From the NCBI RefSeq assembly GCF_009866805.1, contig NZ_SIZW01000041.1, forward strand, positions 806,001 to 870,000: a stretch of 64,000 nucleotides of DNA, in the 5' to 3' direction. This stretch comes from Schauerella aestuarii. Its GTDB lineage: Bacteria > Pseudomonadota > Gammaproteobacteria > Burkholderiales > Burkholderiaceae_B. Both the position numbers and the translations under genes were made by a program. Positions 54,543-64,000 of the stretch are shown in pieces. Below the pieces are notes generated by a model that did no database searches, had not been told where the DNA came from, and saw only the letters and a program-made list of their open reading frames with translations. Each line of letters starts with the position of its first letter. Within the stretch, counting starts at the first letter, position 1.

Positions 54543-55678
54543 AGCGTCTTGGCCTCATCCTGCTGCGCGTGCTGACGGCTTTCGACTGGCCGCTGCTCTT
54601 CATCCTGCTGATGTTCGCTACGCTGGGCCTGACCGTGATGCACTCGGCCGTGGGCAGCACCGATTGGCGGTTCGCCGAGCAATCGCGCAACTTCATGATT
54701 GCCTTCGCATGCATGTGGGTGGTCGCACTCGCGCCGCCGCGCCTGCTGATGAAGGCGGCGGTGCCGTTGTATGTGATCGGCGTGGTGCTGCTGCTGGGCG
54801 TGGAATTTTTCGGCGAAACCAGCAAAGGTGCCACGCGCTGGCTCAACCTGGGCATCACACGCATTCAGCCGTCCGAGATGTTGAAGATTTCGGTGCCGTT
54901 GATGCTTGCCTGGTATTTTCAGCGGCACGACGGTCAGGTGCGCGTGCGGGATTTTTTCGCAGCCGGTGCGTTGCTCTGCATACCCTTCGCGTTGATCGTC
55001 AAGCAGCCCGACCTGGGCACCGCCTTGCTGGTGTTCGGCGCCGGGTTTTGCGTGATTTACTTTGCGGGTCTGTCGTTCAAGCTGCTGGTGCCGCTGATTA
55101 CGGTGGGCATCATCGGCGTGAGCACGTTGGTGTATTACGAAGATCAGCTCTGCCTGCCCGATGTGGATTGGGTGGTGTTGCACGACTATCAAAAGCATCG
55201 CGTGTGCACGCTGCTCAATCCGAGTTCCGATCCTTTGGGCAAAGGGTTTCACACGATTCAATCGATGATCGCGGTGGGTTCCGGCGGGCTGTACGGCAAG
55301 GGATATATGCGCGGTACCCAAACCCATCTGGACTTCATCCCTGAACGCACCACCGACTTCATTTTTGCCGTGTATGCCGAGGAGTTCGGCTTTTACGGCG
55401 GCGTGTTGCTGCTGATTCTGTATGGCCTGCTCATCGCGCGCGGGCTCACGATCGCCGCGCGATCGGCCACCCAGTTCGGCCGCCTGCTGGCGGGCGCGTT
55501 GACGATGATGTTCTTCATCTATGTGTTCGTGAACGTCGGGATGGTTACCGGCGTGCTGCCGGTGGTGGGGGTACCGTTGCCGTTCATGAGCTATGGCGGC
55601 ACCGCCTTGCTCACCATGGGCGTGGCGTGCGGGATTTTGATGAGCATCGGCCGCTACCGTGGCCCCAAGGCGAGCTGA
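54539..55678 (+). CDS. rodA: Rod-shape protein RodA (SEDS glycosyltransferase)
   Basis: The 379-residue protein has about ten membrane helices and the SEDS signature GATRWLNLGITRIQPSEMLK, IVKQPDLGTALLVF and MSYGGTALLTMGVACGILMSI. It polymerises lipid II for cell elongation with PBP2. It starts in ATGA overlap with mrdA. The insert GFHTIQSMIAVGSGGLYGKG is the conserved extracellular-loop region. Confidence 0.95.
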   Translation: MKRLGLILLRVLTAFDWPLLFILLMFATLGLTVMHSAVGSTDWRFAEQSRNFMIAFACMWVVALAPPRLLMKAAVPLYVIGVVLLLGVEFFGETSKGATRWLNLGITRIQPSEMLKISVPLMLAWYFQRHDGQVRVRDFFAAGALLCIPFALIVKQPDLGTALLVFGAGFCVIYFAGLSFKLLVPLITVGIIGVSTLVYYEDQLCLPDVDWVVLHDYQKHRVCTLLNPSSDPLGKGFHTIQSMIAVGSGGLYGKGYMRGTQTHLDFIPERTTDFIFAVYAEEFGFYGGVLLLILYGLLIARGLTIAARSATQFGRLLAGALTMMFFIYVFVNVGMVTGVLPVVGVPLPFMSYGGTALLTMGVACGILMSIGRYRGPKAS

Positions 55679-55714
55679 GCACAGCCCTGGCGCCAACGTG
55701 AGCTGAGCACAGCC
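55672..55714. repeat. 15-bp direct repeat at the rodA stop codon
   Basis: GAGCTGAGCACAGCC occurs at 55672-55686, covering the rodA TGA, and again at 55700-55714, 28 bases apart. It lies between the convergent ends of rodA and mutY. It looks like a short local duplication. Confidence 0.85.
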
Positions 55715-55724
55715 GCTCGTTTCT

Positions 55725-56813
55725 TCAATTGGAATGCGACAGTGCGAAGTCGCGATCCATGCCCGCTTCGAACATCCCTTCCAGCAGCTTCTTCACCGGC
55801 GCGGGCAATCCATACTTGTCGAGATCGCGCGCGCTCACCCACACCTGCTGTGCGCCGCCGTGAGAAGGTGCCGCCGTGGGTGCCGTCACCGGAATGAACC
55901 ACGGACGCACATGCAGCCGGTAGTGCGTGAACGTGTGCACGAACGCCGCCAGGGCATAGGCCTGGCGGCCGGTCAGTCCCAGCGCGTGCGCGGCGGCAAT
56001 GGGTTCGGCCTCGGCTGCACATTCGGGCAGGCTCCACAGCCCGCCCCAGATCCCGGTTTGCGGGCGTTGGATCAATAGCACGGCCCCGTCGTGCTCCAGG
56101 ATCAGCATGCTGGTACTGCGTTCGGGCACCGCGCGCCGCGTTTTGGGGGTGGGCAGCGACGCCTGGCGGCCCTCGCGTTTGGCCGTACAGGTGTCCGCCA
56201 CAGGGCAGCGCTCACAGGTGGGCGAGCGGCGGGTGCACAGCGTGGCCCCCATATCCATCAGCCCCTGCGTGTAGCCCACCATATCCAGGGTGTCGTCGTG
56301 CGCATGGACCTGCTCGCGCGCGAGTTGCCACAGCTTTTGTTCGACGTCGCGTTTGGCCGGGTCGCCTTCGATCCCGAAGTGTCGCGTAAACACCCGTTTG
56401 ACGTTGCCGTCCATGATGGGTGAGCGCTCGCCAAACGAGAACGCGGCGATCGCAGCCGCCGTTGACGGACCGATGCCGGGCAGGGTGGCGATCGTTTCGG
56501 CGCTTTGCGGAAAGGCGCCATCGAATCGGGCGACGATCTCCTGTGCGCAGCGGTGCAGGTTGCGCGCGCGGGCGTAGTAGCCCAGCCCCGCCCAGTACGG
56601 CATCACCTCGTCCTGGCTGGCCGCAGCCAGCGAGGCTACATCCGGAAAGCGTTCCAGAAAGCGTGCGTAGTAGCCGATCACCGTGGCGACCTGCGTTTGC
56701 TGCAGCATGATTTCCGACAGCCAGATGCGATACGGGTCGCGGGTGCGCTGCCAGGGAAGATCGTGCCGGCCATGCGCAATTTGCCAGGCCACGATGCGAG
56801 AGGCGAAGTCCAT
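55725..56813 (-). CDS. mutY: A/G-specific adenine glycosylase
   Basis: The 362-residue protein has the helix-hairpin-helix TLPGIGPSTAAAIAAF, catalytic Glu in LSEIMLQQTQV and Asp in GLMDMGATLC, the 4Fe-4S ligands C-x6-C-x2-C-x5-C (CTRRSPTCERCPVADTC) and a C-terminal NUDIX-like 8-oxoG recognition domain. It removes A opposite 8-oxoguanine. ATG 56813 is chosen over TTG 56819. Confidence 0.95.
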   Translation of the reverse strand: MDFASRIVAWQIAHGRHDLPWQRTRDPYRIWLSEIMLQQTQVATVIGYYARFLERFPDVASLAAASQDEVMPYWAGLGYYARARNLHRCAQEIVARFDGAFPQSAETIATLPGIGPSTAAAIAAFSFGERSPIMDGNVKRVFTRHFGIEGDPAKRDVEQKLWQLAREQVHAHDDTLDMVGYTQGLMDMGATLCTRRSPTCERCPVADTCTAKREGRQASLPTPKTRRAVPERSTSMLILEHDGAVLLIQRPQTGIWGGLWSLPECAAEAEPIAAAHALGLTGRQAYALAAFVHTFTHYRLHVRPWFIPVTAPTAAPSHGGAQQVWVSARDLDKYGLPAPVKKLLEGMFEAGMDRDFALSHSN

Positions 56814-56993
56814 ACGCAATTATCGCAGGATCGGTGCTGGCATCGCCCTATTGCGGCATCGCGGTGTGGCGGTTAAAACCATAGGCAAACGTAGTCATAA
56901 ACGTAGTAGCGCTTGGGTCTCACACGACACCTTGCTTCACAAGAGCGGTGGTGGGTGCCGAGACTCGGCATCCCGCACCCACGGAGTAGACAA

Positions 56994-59900
56994 ATGAATG
57001 CCCCCATCACGCCGGCGCAACGCACGGCGCTATCTGCTGTAACCCTCGACGACCGCTATACGCTCGACCAAGGCCGCGCCTGGATGAGCGGCATCCATGC
57101 ACTCGTGCGCCTGCCCATGATGCAACGCGTGCGCGATCTCGACGCGGGTCACAATACCGCGGGCTTCGTGTCCGGTTATCGGGGTTCGCCTTTGGGCGGC
57201 GTCGACCAGAACATGTGGAAAGCGGCCAAGCACCTCAAGTCGCATCATGTGGAATTTCAGCCCGGCATCAATGAAGACCTGGCCGCGACCGCCGTCTGGG
57301 GTTCGCAGCAGGTCAACCTGTTTCCCGGCGCCAAATACGACGGCGTTTTCGGCATGTGGTACGGCAAAGGTCCCGGGGTGGACCGCTGCGGCGATGTGTT
57401 CAAGCACGCGAATGCCGCCGGCACCTCGCCACTGGGTGGCGTGCTGGTCGTGGCGGGCGACGATCATCCCGCCAAGTCGTCCACGCTGCCGCACCAAAGC
57501 GATCACATCCTCAAAGCCTGCATGATTCCGGTGCTGTTTCCGTCGAGCGTGCAGGAAGTGCTCGATTACGGTTTGCACGGTTGGGCCATGAGCCGCTATG
57601 CGGGCGTTTGGGTGGGGATGAAGTGCATTACCGACATCGTTGAAGTGTCGGCGTCGGTCGATGTGGACCCGCATCGGGTGAAGATCAATCTACCCGAAGA
57701 TTTTCACTTGCCTGCGGAAGGGCTGAATATTCGCATTCCCGACACGCCGCTGCAGCAGGAGGCACGGCTGCTCGACTACAAGCTCTATGCGGCGCTGGCC
57801 TATGCGCGTGCCAATGGGCTCAACCGCCAGTTGTGGGACGTGCCCGCCGATCAGGCCCGATTCGGCATCATGACCTCCGGCAAAGCTTATCTGGATACCC
57901 GCCAGGCGCTGACCGACCTGGGGCTTACGGATGAAATCTGCCGCACCATCGGTGTACGGCTTTTCAAGGTGGGAATGGTGTGGCCGCTTGAAGCGACCGC
58001 CACGCAAACGTTTGCCGAGGGCCTGGACGAGATCCTGGTGGTCGAAGAAAAGCGGCAGGTGCTTGAGTATCAACTCAAGGAAGAATTGTTCAGCTGGATT
58101 GGCACGGGCAAAAAGATCCCGCGCGTAGTGGGTAAATTCGGCGATAAGGACGGTGGTGAATGGTCGGTGCCGCAGGGCAATTGGCTGTTGCCGGCGCACT
58201 ACGAATTCTCACCTGCCATGGTGGCACGTGCCGTAGCGGCGCGGCTGCTGAAGTTCGAGTTGCCGGATGAGGTGCGTGCCGGCATCGAGGCCCGCCTGGC
58301 CTTTCTGGATGCGCGCGACACGGCGCTTGCCCGCCCCCGTGTGGTGGCCGAGCGCAAGCCGTGGTTCTGTTCGGGCTGTCCGCACAACACCTCGACGCGT
58401 TTGCCGGAGGGCTCGCGTGGCATGGCGGGCATTGGCTGCCATTACATGGTGACGTGGATGGGGCGCAACACGCAGGTATTTACGCAAATGGGCGGCGAAG
58501 GCGTGCCGTGGCTCGGTCAATCCGCTTTTACCGAAGAGCCGCATGTGTTCGCCAATCTGGGCGATGGCACCTACTATCACTCCGGATTGCTCGCCATTCG
58601 GGCGGCGGTGGCGGCCAAGGTTCCCATTACCTACAAGATTCTGTTCAATGACGCTGTGGCCATGACGGGCGGGCAACCGGTCGACGGGCCGATCAGCGTG
58701 CCGATGATTACGCGGCAAGTGGCAGCCGAAGGCATCGAGAAAATCGTCATCGTGACGGATGAGCCCGAAAAATATGAGGGGTTGAAGGGTGAACTGGCGC
58801 CCGGCGTACCGGTGATCCACCGCGACAAGCTCGATGAAGTGATGCGCGATCTCCGCACGCACGTGGGCGTGTCGATTCTGATCTACGACCAAACCTGTGC
58901 GACCGAGAAGCGCCGGCGCCGTAAACGCGGCTCGTATCCCGATCCCGCCAAGCGCGTGGTCATCAATGAACGCGTGTGCGAAGGCTGTGGAGATTGCTCC
59001 GAGAAGTCGCATTGCTTGTCGGTCGAGCCGCTCGAAACGCCATTTGGCCGCAAGCGCACGATCAATCAGTCGAGCTGCAATAAAGACTACTCCTGTTTGA
59101 AAGGCTTCTGTCCCAGTTTCGTCACGGTGGAAGGCGGCAAGCTGCGCCGTCCGAAGGCGCTGGCGCAAGACAAATCACCGGACGCGGGCCTGCCCTTGCC
59201 TGCGACTGCGGGGCTCGCACAGCCCTATGGGGTGTTTGTGGCGGGCGTGGGTGGCACAGGTGTTGTCACTATCGGGCAACTGCTCGGTATGGCCGCGCAC
59301 CTCGAAGGCAAGGGCTGCTCGGTACTGGATATGGCGGGTCTGGCGCAAAAGGGCGGTGCGGTGTATTCGCACGTCGTGCTGGTGGCGTCGCCTGAGGAGA
59401 TCGTCAATACGCGTGTGGCCATGGGCGAGGCCGATCTGGTATTGATCGGCGATCTCGTCGTGGGAACGAGCCAGGAAGCGATTGCCCGCATGCGGCCGGG
59501 GCGCACGCATGCGCTGCTCAATAGCGATGTGGCGCCTACCGCCGAGTTCATCACCAATCCCAACTGGCGACTGGCGGGCGGCGATCTGCAAGCAGATCTG
59601 GCGGCGGCCTGCGGTCCGGGTCGTGTGGATACCCTCGATGCCGCCGCGCTGGCGGTGAAATTGTTGGGCGATGCGATCTATGCCAATCCCCTGATGATGG
59701 GCTACGCGTTCCAAAAAGGATGGTTGCCGCTGGGACTGGACGCCTTGTTGCGGGCCATCGAACTCAACGGCACGCAGATCGAGAACAATCTCTCGGCGTT
59801 CGCCTGGGGCCGGCGCGTGGCGGCCGATTCGGCGTTCGTCCACGATCTGGTCACGCCGCATACGACCGTTGCGCCCATTGGGGCGGACGACCTCGACGTG

Positions 59901-60614
59901 CGCGAAGTGAAGCGCCATGTGGCGCCGGTCGTGGATATCAAACGGGTGGCCGTCGCCATCGAGGAAGTGATGGCGCCGCGAGTGGCCTTCCTCACCGCCT
60001 ATCAAAATGCGGCGTACGCGCGCGAGTACAGCAGCTATATCGATCGGATCGCTCAAGCCGAACGCAGCAGCACCGGCACGACGCGTCTGGCCGAAGCGGC
60101 AGCCCGCTATCTCTTCAAGCTCATGGCGTACAAGGACGAGTACGAGGTGGCGCGTCTCTATACAGACGGCGCGTTCTTGAAGCGTATCGAGGATATGTTC
60201 GAAGGCGAGTGGTCACTGCGCTTTCATCTGGCACCGCCGCTCTTCTCCAAACGCGACAGTGAGGGCCATTTGATCAAGCGGGCGTATGGCCCAGGCATGT
60301 TGCGCGCTTTCAAATGGCTCGCACGTGCGCGCTTTCTGCGCCACACCGCGTTCGATCCGTTCGGCTATACCGCCGAGCGCCGGGCAGAGCGGGCGCTGAT
60401 CTCGACCTATCGCGACACGATTGCCGGCCTGTTGCCACAGCTTACTCAGGGCAACCTGGATGCTGCCGTGGCTTTGGCCACCTTGCCCGAAGAGATTCGC
60501 GGCTATGGGCACGTCAAGGAAGCGGCCATGGAGAAGGCCGAAGCGCGGCGCGCGATGCTGCTGCAGCAGTTCGCTGCGCGTTCGGCCCCGGTTGACGGGA
60601 AAAAGGCGGCCTGA
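56994..60614 (+). CDS. Indolepyruvate ferredoxin oxidoreductase family protein
   Basis: The 1206-residue protein fuses the domains of 2-oxoacid ferredoxin oxidoreductases: an N-terminal pyrimidine-binding/TPP region (GYRGSPLGGVDQNMWKA), a TPP-binding domain with FNDAVAMTGGQP, a cysteine-rich Fe-S segment (CEGCGDCSEKSHC, then NKDYSCLKGFCPSF), and a C-terminal gamma domain with VAGVGGTGVVTIGQLLGMAA. It oxidatively decarboxylates aryl pyruvates to aryl acyl-CoA. ATG 56994 is preceded by GGAG. It is monocistronic. Confidence 0.9.
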   Translation: MNAPITPAQRTALSAVTLDDRYTLDQGRAWMSGIHALVRLPMMQRVRDLDAGHNTAGFVSGYRGSPLGGVDQNMWKAAKHLKSHHVEFQPGINEDLAATAVWGSQQVNLFPGAKYDGVFGMWYGKGPGVDRCGDVFKHANAAGTSPLGGVLVVAGDDHPAKSSTLPHQSDHILKACMIPVLFPSSVQEVLDYGLHGWAMSRYAGVWVGMKCITDIVEVSASVDVDPHRVKINLPEDFHLPAEGLNIRIPDTPLQQEARLLDYKLYAALAYARANGLNRQLWDVPADQARFGIMTSGKAYLDTRQALTDLGLTDEICRTIGVRLFKVGMVWPLEATATQTFAEGLDEILVVEEKRQVLEYQLKEELFSWIGTGKKIPRVVGKFGDKDGGEWSVPQGNWLLPAHYEFSPAMVARAVAARLLKFELPDEVRAGIEARLAFLDARDTALARPRVVAERKPWFCSGCPHNTSTRLPEGSRGMAGIGCHYMVTWMGRNTQVFTQMGGEGVPWLGQSAFTEEPHVFANLGDGTYYHSGLLAIRAAVAAKVPITYKILFNDAVAMTGGQPVDGPISVPMITRQVAAEGIEKIVIVTDEPEKYEGLKGELAPGVPVIHRDKLDEVMRDLRTHVGVSILIYDQTCATEKRRRRKRGSYPDPAKRVVINERVCEGCGDCSEKSHCLSVEPLETPFGRKRTINQSSCNKDYSCLKGFCPSFVTVEGGKLRRPKALAQDKSPDAGLPLPATAGLAQPYGVFVAGVGGTGVVTIGQLLGMAAHLEGKGCSVLDMAGLAQKGGAVYSHVVLVASPEEIVNTRVAMGEADLVLIGDLVVGTSQEAIARMRPGRTHALLNSDVAPTAEFITNPNWRLAGGDLQADLAAACGPGRVDTLDAAALAVKLLGDAIYANPLMMGYAFQKGWLPLGLDALLRAIELNGTQIENNLSAFAWGRRVAADSAFVHDLVTPHTTVAPIGADDLDVREVKRHVAPVVDIKRVAVAIEEVMAPRVAFLTAYQNAAYAREYSSYIDRIAQAERSSTGTTRLAEAAARYLFKLMAYKDEYEVARLYTDGAFLKRIEDMFEGEWSLRFHLAPPLFSKRDSEGHLIKRAYGPGMLRAFKWLARARFLRHTAFDPFGYTAERRAERALISTYRDTIAGLLPQLTQGNLDAAVALATLPEEIRGYGHVKEAAMEKAEARRAMLLQQFAARSAPVDGKKAA

Positions 60615-60704
60615 GAGGGTTGAATGGATGGGTCAGCTCGGCGGGGGCGTCTCGGCGGGCTGACGCTTCCGCACGGATAGCGCCGACCGGTTATCCGGCG
60701 ACGC

Positions 60705-61370
60705 TCAGCGGCTGGGGGCGGTAAACCAGGACGCCGTGCCGCTCGCCGGGCGGGACGGGGCGGTATCGAATCGCTCCACCCGCGGCTTGGCCGGTTTGGT
60801 GTCGCGCATCGATTGCACCACCGCCTGCTCGCGGGCAGCCACGGCATCGGCCCGCTGCGACGACGCCATCTTTCGCATCAGCGCCTTGCCGGACTTCGGA
60901 AAGTAATGAATGCGCCGGGCGTAGTCGGCGCGCAGATCCTGGCCGACCACCGGAATGCCTTCGAGCTTGAGGTAGCGCAGCACGAATTCGGCATTGCGTT
61001 CGCCGATGTTCATGTATTGCATGGCGCTCAATACCGCGCCGCCGCCGAATACCTTGGCCTGCAGCCGCTCGCGCACGCCGCCCGCCTTGAGGATCTCGTT
61101 GATGAGCATTTCCATGGCGTAGGCGCCATACCGCATCGTGGAGGACGCAGGCGACGTGGTGTCGCCATCTGGCAACATGAAGTGATTCATGCCACCGATC
61201 CCCGCGACCGGATCGTTCACACAGGCGGCCACACAGGATCCCAGCACGGTCGACAACATGATGTCGTCACCCGCGACGTAGTACTCGTTGGGAAGAATCT
61301 TGACCGCATTGCACCTGAAGGTGCTGTCGAAGTAGTGACGGGAAGCTTTGTCTTCAGAGGGGAAGGGCAT
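60705..61370 (-). CDS. cheD: Chemoreceptor glutamine deamidase CheD
   Basis: The 221-residue protein has the CheD core: catalytic Cys in [10 protein letters not shown], His in GGMNHFMLP, and KVFGGGAVL. It deamidates chemoreceptor glutamines and may bind CheC/CheY. The C-terminal 50 residues are basic and low-complexity. ATG 61370 gives the usual N-terminus. It is outside any chemotaxis cluster, beside ftsEX. Confidence 0.9.
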   Translation of the reverse strand: MPFPSEDKASRHYFDSTFRCNAVKILPNEYYVAGDDIMLSTVLGSCVAACVNDPVAGIGGMNHFMLPDGDTTSPASSTMRYGAYAMEMLINEILKAGGVRERLQAKVFGGGAVLSAMQYMNIGERNAEFVLRYLKLEGIPVVGQDLRADYARRIHYFPKSGKALMRKMASSQRADAVAAREQAVVQSMRDTKPAKPRVERFDTAPSRPASGTASWFTAPSR

Positions 61371-61486
61371 GGCGGTACGGGGAAAAACCCAAAAAATGTA
61401 GCGCCGCGGAAAGAAGTTCCCGATCGAATGCAGGCGAGATAGCAATATAGCTGGAGTTCTCGCGCTGCATTGGGGGAATAGCGACG

Positions 61487-62395
61487 TTAAAACCGCGTAT
61501 TGCGTGTGACTGACCAGCGGGCCGAGAGGGCGCCCAGCGCTGCCGCGCCCACGACGGCCAGGATCAGCAGCGAAGCAGGGGGCATGTGAAGCGTGAACGT
61601 GGCGCCGTAGCTACGGGCCAATCCCACCAGGGCACTGTTGAGGGGTTGCAACAGGATGGAGGCGAGCGCAATGGCCACCAGCCCGGCCACTGCACCGGTC
61701 ACGGCACCCAGATACAGGAAGGGACGCCGCACGAACGATTCGGTTGCGCCCACCAATCGGGCGACCGCGATCTCCTCGCGCTGCGAGAGCGCCTGCATGC
61801 GGACGGTGTTGAAGACGGTGGCCAGCACGACGACAGCCACGCAAGCCGCCAGGAACAGCAGCCCGATCCGGGCAAAGCGAAGCAACGCTTCGAGACGCTG
61901 CACCCAGGCGCTGTCGAGCTGCACGACGTCGACCTGATCCAGCTTGCGCCATGTGGCCGCGAGCGTATCGGCGCGCGTGGCCAGATCGTCGCCCGTGCGT
62001 AGCGTGGCAACAACAGCATCGGGCAGCGGATTTTCGGGCAATACCGCCAAGGACGCCGACCACGCCGGGTTGTTGCGCAACGCGGCGAGCGCCTCTTCGC
62101 GCTTGATCACGCGAACGTCTTCGATCTGCTGCGCATGCTCGGCGCGGATCTGGGCGGCGACGCGTTCGGCCGCGCCGGGGGCGGCATCGACCCGCATGTA
62201 CACGGTGAGCTCGGGGGTGACGGACAATTCGCGCGCCACGGGCTGCACCGAGATCAGGATGGCGCTGCCCAACAGCGGCAACGCCAGCGCCAGCCCCATG
62301 ACCAGTAGATTGGACAGCGACGAAAACGGCTGGCCGGCAAGCCGGCGCAAGGTGACGGCAAGGGCGTAACGGTGTTGGCGCAACCAGGAATTCAT
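61487..62395 (-). CDS. ftsX: Cell division protein FtsX (permease-like)
   Basis: The 302-residue protein has four membrane helices in FtsX order: one at about 23-45, then three in the C-terminal half ([60 protein letters not shown]), with a periplasmic loop at about 50-165. It activates wall hydrolases at the septum with FtsE. It overlaps ftsE by 4 bases (ATGA). Confidence 0.94.
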   Translation of the reverse strand: MNSWLRQHRYALAVTLRRLAGQPFSSLSNLLVMGLALALPLLGSAILISVQPVARELSVTPELTVYMRVDAAPGAAERVAAQIRAEHAQQIEDVRVIKREEALAALRNNPAWSASLAVLPENPLPDAVVATLRTGDDLATRADTLAATWRKLDQVDVVQLDSAWVQRLEALLRFARIGLLFLAACVAVVVLATVFNTVRMQALSQREEIAVARLVGATESFVRRPFLYLGAVTGAVAGLVAIALASILLQPLNSALVGLARSYGATFTLHMPPASLLILAVVGAAALGALSARWSVTRNTRF

Positions 62396-63063
62396 GCTTG
62401 CGCTCCCTTCGAGTCGGCGAACTTGCCGTTATCGATGCGCAGGGTGCGCGTGGCATAGCGTGCCATGAGCTCCTGGTCGTGCGAGGCGATGAGCAGGGTG
62501 ACACCGACCCGGTTGAAGTCGCGGAACACGTTCATGATGCGCGTGGCGGTGTCGTGATCGAGGTTGGCCGTAGGCTCGTCGGCGATCAGGATGGCGGGGC
62601 GGTTGACGATGGCGCGCGCGATCGCCAGACGCTGCTGTTCACCGCCGGACAATTCGATCGGACTCAAATCTTCCTTGCCCGACAAGCCGACCTTCTCGAG
62701 CGCGGCGCGGGCACGTGCACTGGCCGTGGCGGTGGGGTTGCCGGTGACGGCCAGCGGCAGCATCACATTGGCCAGCGCCGTGCGATCGAACAACAAGTGG
62801 GTATCTTGAAGGATGACCCCGACGGCGCGCCGCAGGTAAGGGCGCGCCCGGGCCGTCATCTTTTCAAGCCGCTGGTTGTTGACCTGCACCGAACCCCGGC
62901 TGGACGGCTCCAGACCGCCGATGAGCTTCAACAGCGTGGATTTGCCAGCGCCCGATGGGCCCGATACGAAGACGAACTCACCGGCTTCGACACGGAAGTT
63001 GATATCGGCGAGGATGTTGCGTCCCCGGCCATACGATTTGAAGACGTGTTGGAATTCGATCAT
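62392..63063 (-). CDS. ftsE: Cell division ATP-binding protein FtsE
   Basis: The 223-residue ABC ATPase has Walker A GPSGAGKST, signature LSGGEQQRLAIARA and Walker B AILIADEPTANLDHD, with the FtsE start MIEFQHVFKSYG. It partners FtsX. It is the first gene of the ftsEX pair. In many Proteobacteria ftsY precedes; here there is instead a divergent ABC receptor gene. Confidence 0.96.
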   Translation of the reverse strand: MIEFQHVFKSYGRGRNILADINFRVEAGEFVFVSGPSGAGKSTLLKLIGGLEPSSRGSVQVNNQRLEKMTARARPYLRRAVGVILQDTHLLFDRTALANVMLPLAVTGNPTATASARARAALEKVGLSGKEDLSPIELSGGEQQRLAIARAIVNRPAILIADEPTANLDHDTATRIMNVFRDFNRVGVTLLIASHDQELMARYATRTLRIDNGKFADSKGAQA

Positions 63064-63354
63064 GGCGGCTTTCGTTGGAAGCGCTAATCATACCTGTCCT
63101 GCTTATGGACGATGGCAATTGCTGCAATGCGATTGCGTCTGATTTTTTCCGATATCCTCGCCAGCGCGAGGATCGCAGAAGTCCGCCCTATGGCCGACGA
63201 TTGGGCGCAGTTAGCGGGGATATGTCCCCGATTGATGCTTTTTATAACAAGGGATTTTCCCTATGTCCCTAAATATCGGCCAGCGGCTACCATCCGCTCC
63301 AAGCGAAAGCTTTGTTGCAAAACATCTATCACGTTGTAAGCCCGGAGATTGTGT
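63064..63354. other. Intergenic region between ftsE and an ABC receptor gene
   Basis: The 291-base divergent interval should hold promoters for ftsEX and for the receptor gene. It has an A/T-rich patch around 63238-63275 with TTTTTATAAC and short GGGG/CCCC and GGGA/TCCC palindromes, but no convincing -35/-10 pair. No gene was recognised in it. Confidence 0.5.
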
Positions 63355-64000
63355 ATGAAAGCATTGAAACTCGTCGCCATCGGCGCCGCATTGTTCGCCG
63401 CGTCCTCGGCCGCTCAGGCTGGCGCGACCTACGACGCCGTGAAGAAGAAGGGGTTTGTACAGTGCGGTGTGTCGACCGGTATCGCCGGTTTCTCGGCCGC
63501 CGACAGCAAGGGCGAATGGAAGGGCCTGGACGTGGACATGTGCCGCGCGATCGCCGCCACCATGTTCAACGATTCCACCAAATTCAAGGTCACGCCGCTC
63601 AACACCCAGCAACGCTTCACCGCGCTGCAATCGGGCGAAATCGACGTGCTCACGCGTAACACCACGCAAACGCTCACCCGCGACACCACCCTCGGCCTCA
63701 TCGGCGCCGGCGTCAATTACTACGACAGCCAAGGCATCATGGTCTCGAAGGACCTGGGCGTGAAAAGCGCCAAGGACCTCAACGGCGCCACGGTTTGCGT
63801 TCAGCCCGGCACCACCACCGAACTCAACCTGGCCGACTGGTTCCGCTCGGAAAAGATCGAATTCAAGCCGGTCGTGATCGACAAGTTCGACGAAATCGTG
63901 CGTGCGTTCACGGCCAATCGCTGCGACGCGTTCACGACCGACAAGTCGCAATTGGCTTCGATTCGTACCACGCTGGAAAATCCGGACAAGTACGAAATCC
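63355..64000 (+). CDS. Amino-acid ABC transporter substrate-binding protein (3'-truncated by window edge)
   Basis: 215 codons are visible from ATG 63355. After a Sec signal (cleaved after SSAAQA), the sequence shows the amino-acid receptor pattern: VKKKGFVQCGVSTGIAGFS, WKGLDVDMCRAIAA, RFTALQSGEIDVLTRNT and GATVCVQPGTTTELNLADWF. It most resembles AapJ/BztA general L-amino-acid receptors. The aap/bzt permease and ATPase genes are expected to follow outside the window. Confidence 0.92.
   Translation, partial: MKALKLVAIGAALFAASSAAQAGATYDAVKKKGFVQCGVSTGIAGFSAADSKGEWKGLDVDMCRAIAATMFNDSTKFKVTPLNTQQRFTALQSGEIDVLTRNTTQTLTRDTTLGLIGAGVNYYDSQGIMVSKDLGVKSAKDLNGATVCVQPGTTTELNLADWFRSEKIEFKPVVIDKFDEIVRAFTANRCDAFTTDKSQLASIRTTLENPDKYEI

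Noticed and set aside
54194-55696. 500-codon open frame antisense to mrdA and rodA
   Set aside because: Composition is that of a shadow frame; mrdA and rodA on the other strand are unambiguous.

Overview
The window comes from a high-GC Burkholderiales chromosome, most like Alcaligenaceae (Bordetella/Achromobacter group). The evidence is tandem Bug (TctC-type) solute receptors, the gatCAB / mreBCD-mrdA-rodA arrangement, metX-metW and an orphan cheD beside ftsEX. The genus is inferred from protein resemblance and gene order alone; no search was run.

Positions 1-18753 are the right part of a lambda-like siphoprophage. Reading left to right it has head-tail connector and adaptor genes, tail terminator, tail tube, tail assembly chaperones linked by a programmed -1 frameshift site (A AAA AAC at 2361-2367), tape measure, minor tail proteins, a lipoprotein moron, NlpC/P60-like protein, TipJ-type tip protein, fibre and fibre-assembly genes. 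A lysis cassette follows: GH19 endolysin, two membrane proteins, and nested Rz/Rz1. Three intrinsic-terminator-like hairpins lie inside this co-oriented operon, which suggests antiterminated late transcription. Beyond the lysis genes is a block on the opposite strand: a secreted OB-fold-like protein, a stump of an SRAP (YedK/HMCES) gene, and a two-gene operon of an NA37/NdpA-like protein and a RelA/SpoT-domain nucleotide synthetase. The prophage ends in the 3' end of a tRNA gene (18721-18753), the right attachment site. The NA37-like + RelA/SpoT pair is the best candidate for an undescribed, probably phage-defence or toxin-antitoxin-like, system.

Positions 18754-29900 hold chromosomal accessory metabolism. 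There is a hemerythrin protein, then a catabolic operon (FCD-type GntR regulator, two Bug receptors, an isocitrate/isopropylmalate-type dehydrogenase, a lactonase-like amidohydrolase). A Bcr/CflA exporter lies divergent from an IclR regulator whose start sits in a 12-bp tandem repeat. Two tiny genes, a haloacid dehalogenase and a diguanylate cyclase follow.

Positions 29900-46200 contain glgX, an ACS-family MFS carrier, a four-helix membrane protein, a Blc-type lipocalin, gshA, a lipoprotein, a LuxR protein reduced to its HTH, an AEC carrier with a HutC-type GntR gene, and metX-metW preceded by a sequence matching the SAM-II riboswitch. An AmpG-like carrier with no canonical start codon, a 13-bp minisatellite, a Na+/H+ antiporter-like protein, xth and pyrE follow.

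Positions 46200-64000 are housekeeping: gatCAB (amidotransferase) divergent from the rod-shape operon mreB-mreC-mreD-mrdA-rodA, then mutY, a large indolepyruvate ferredoxin oxidoreductase, orphan cheD, ftsE-ftsX, and the start of an amino-acid ABC receptor cut by the window edge.
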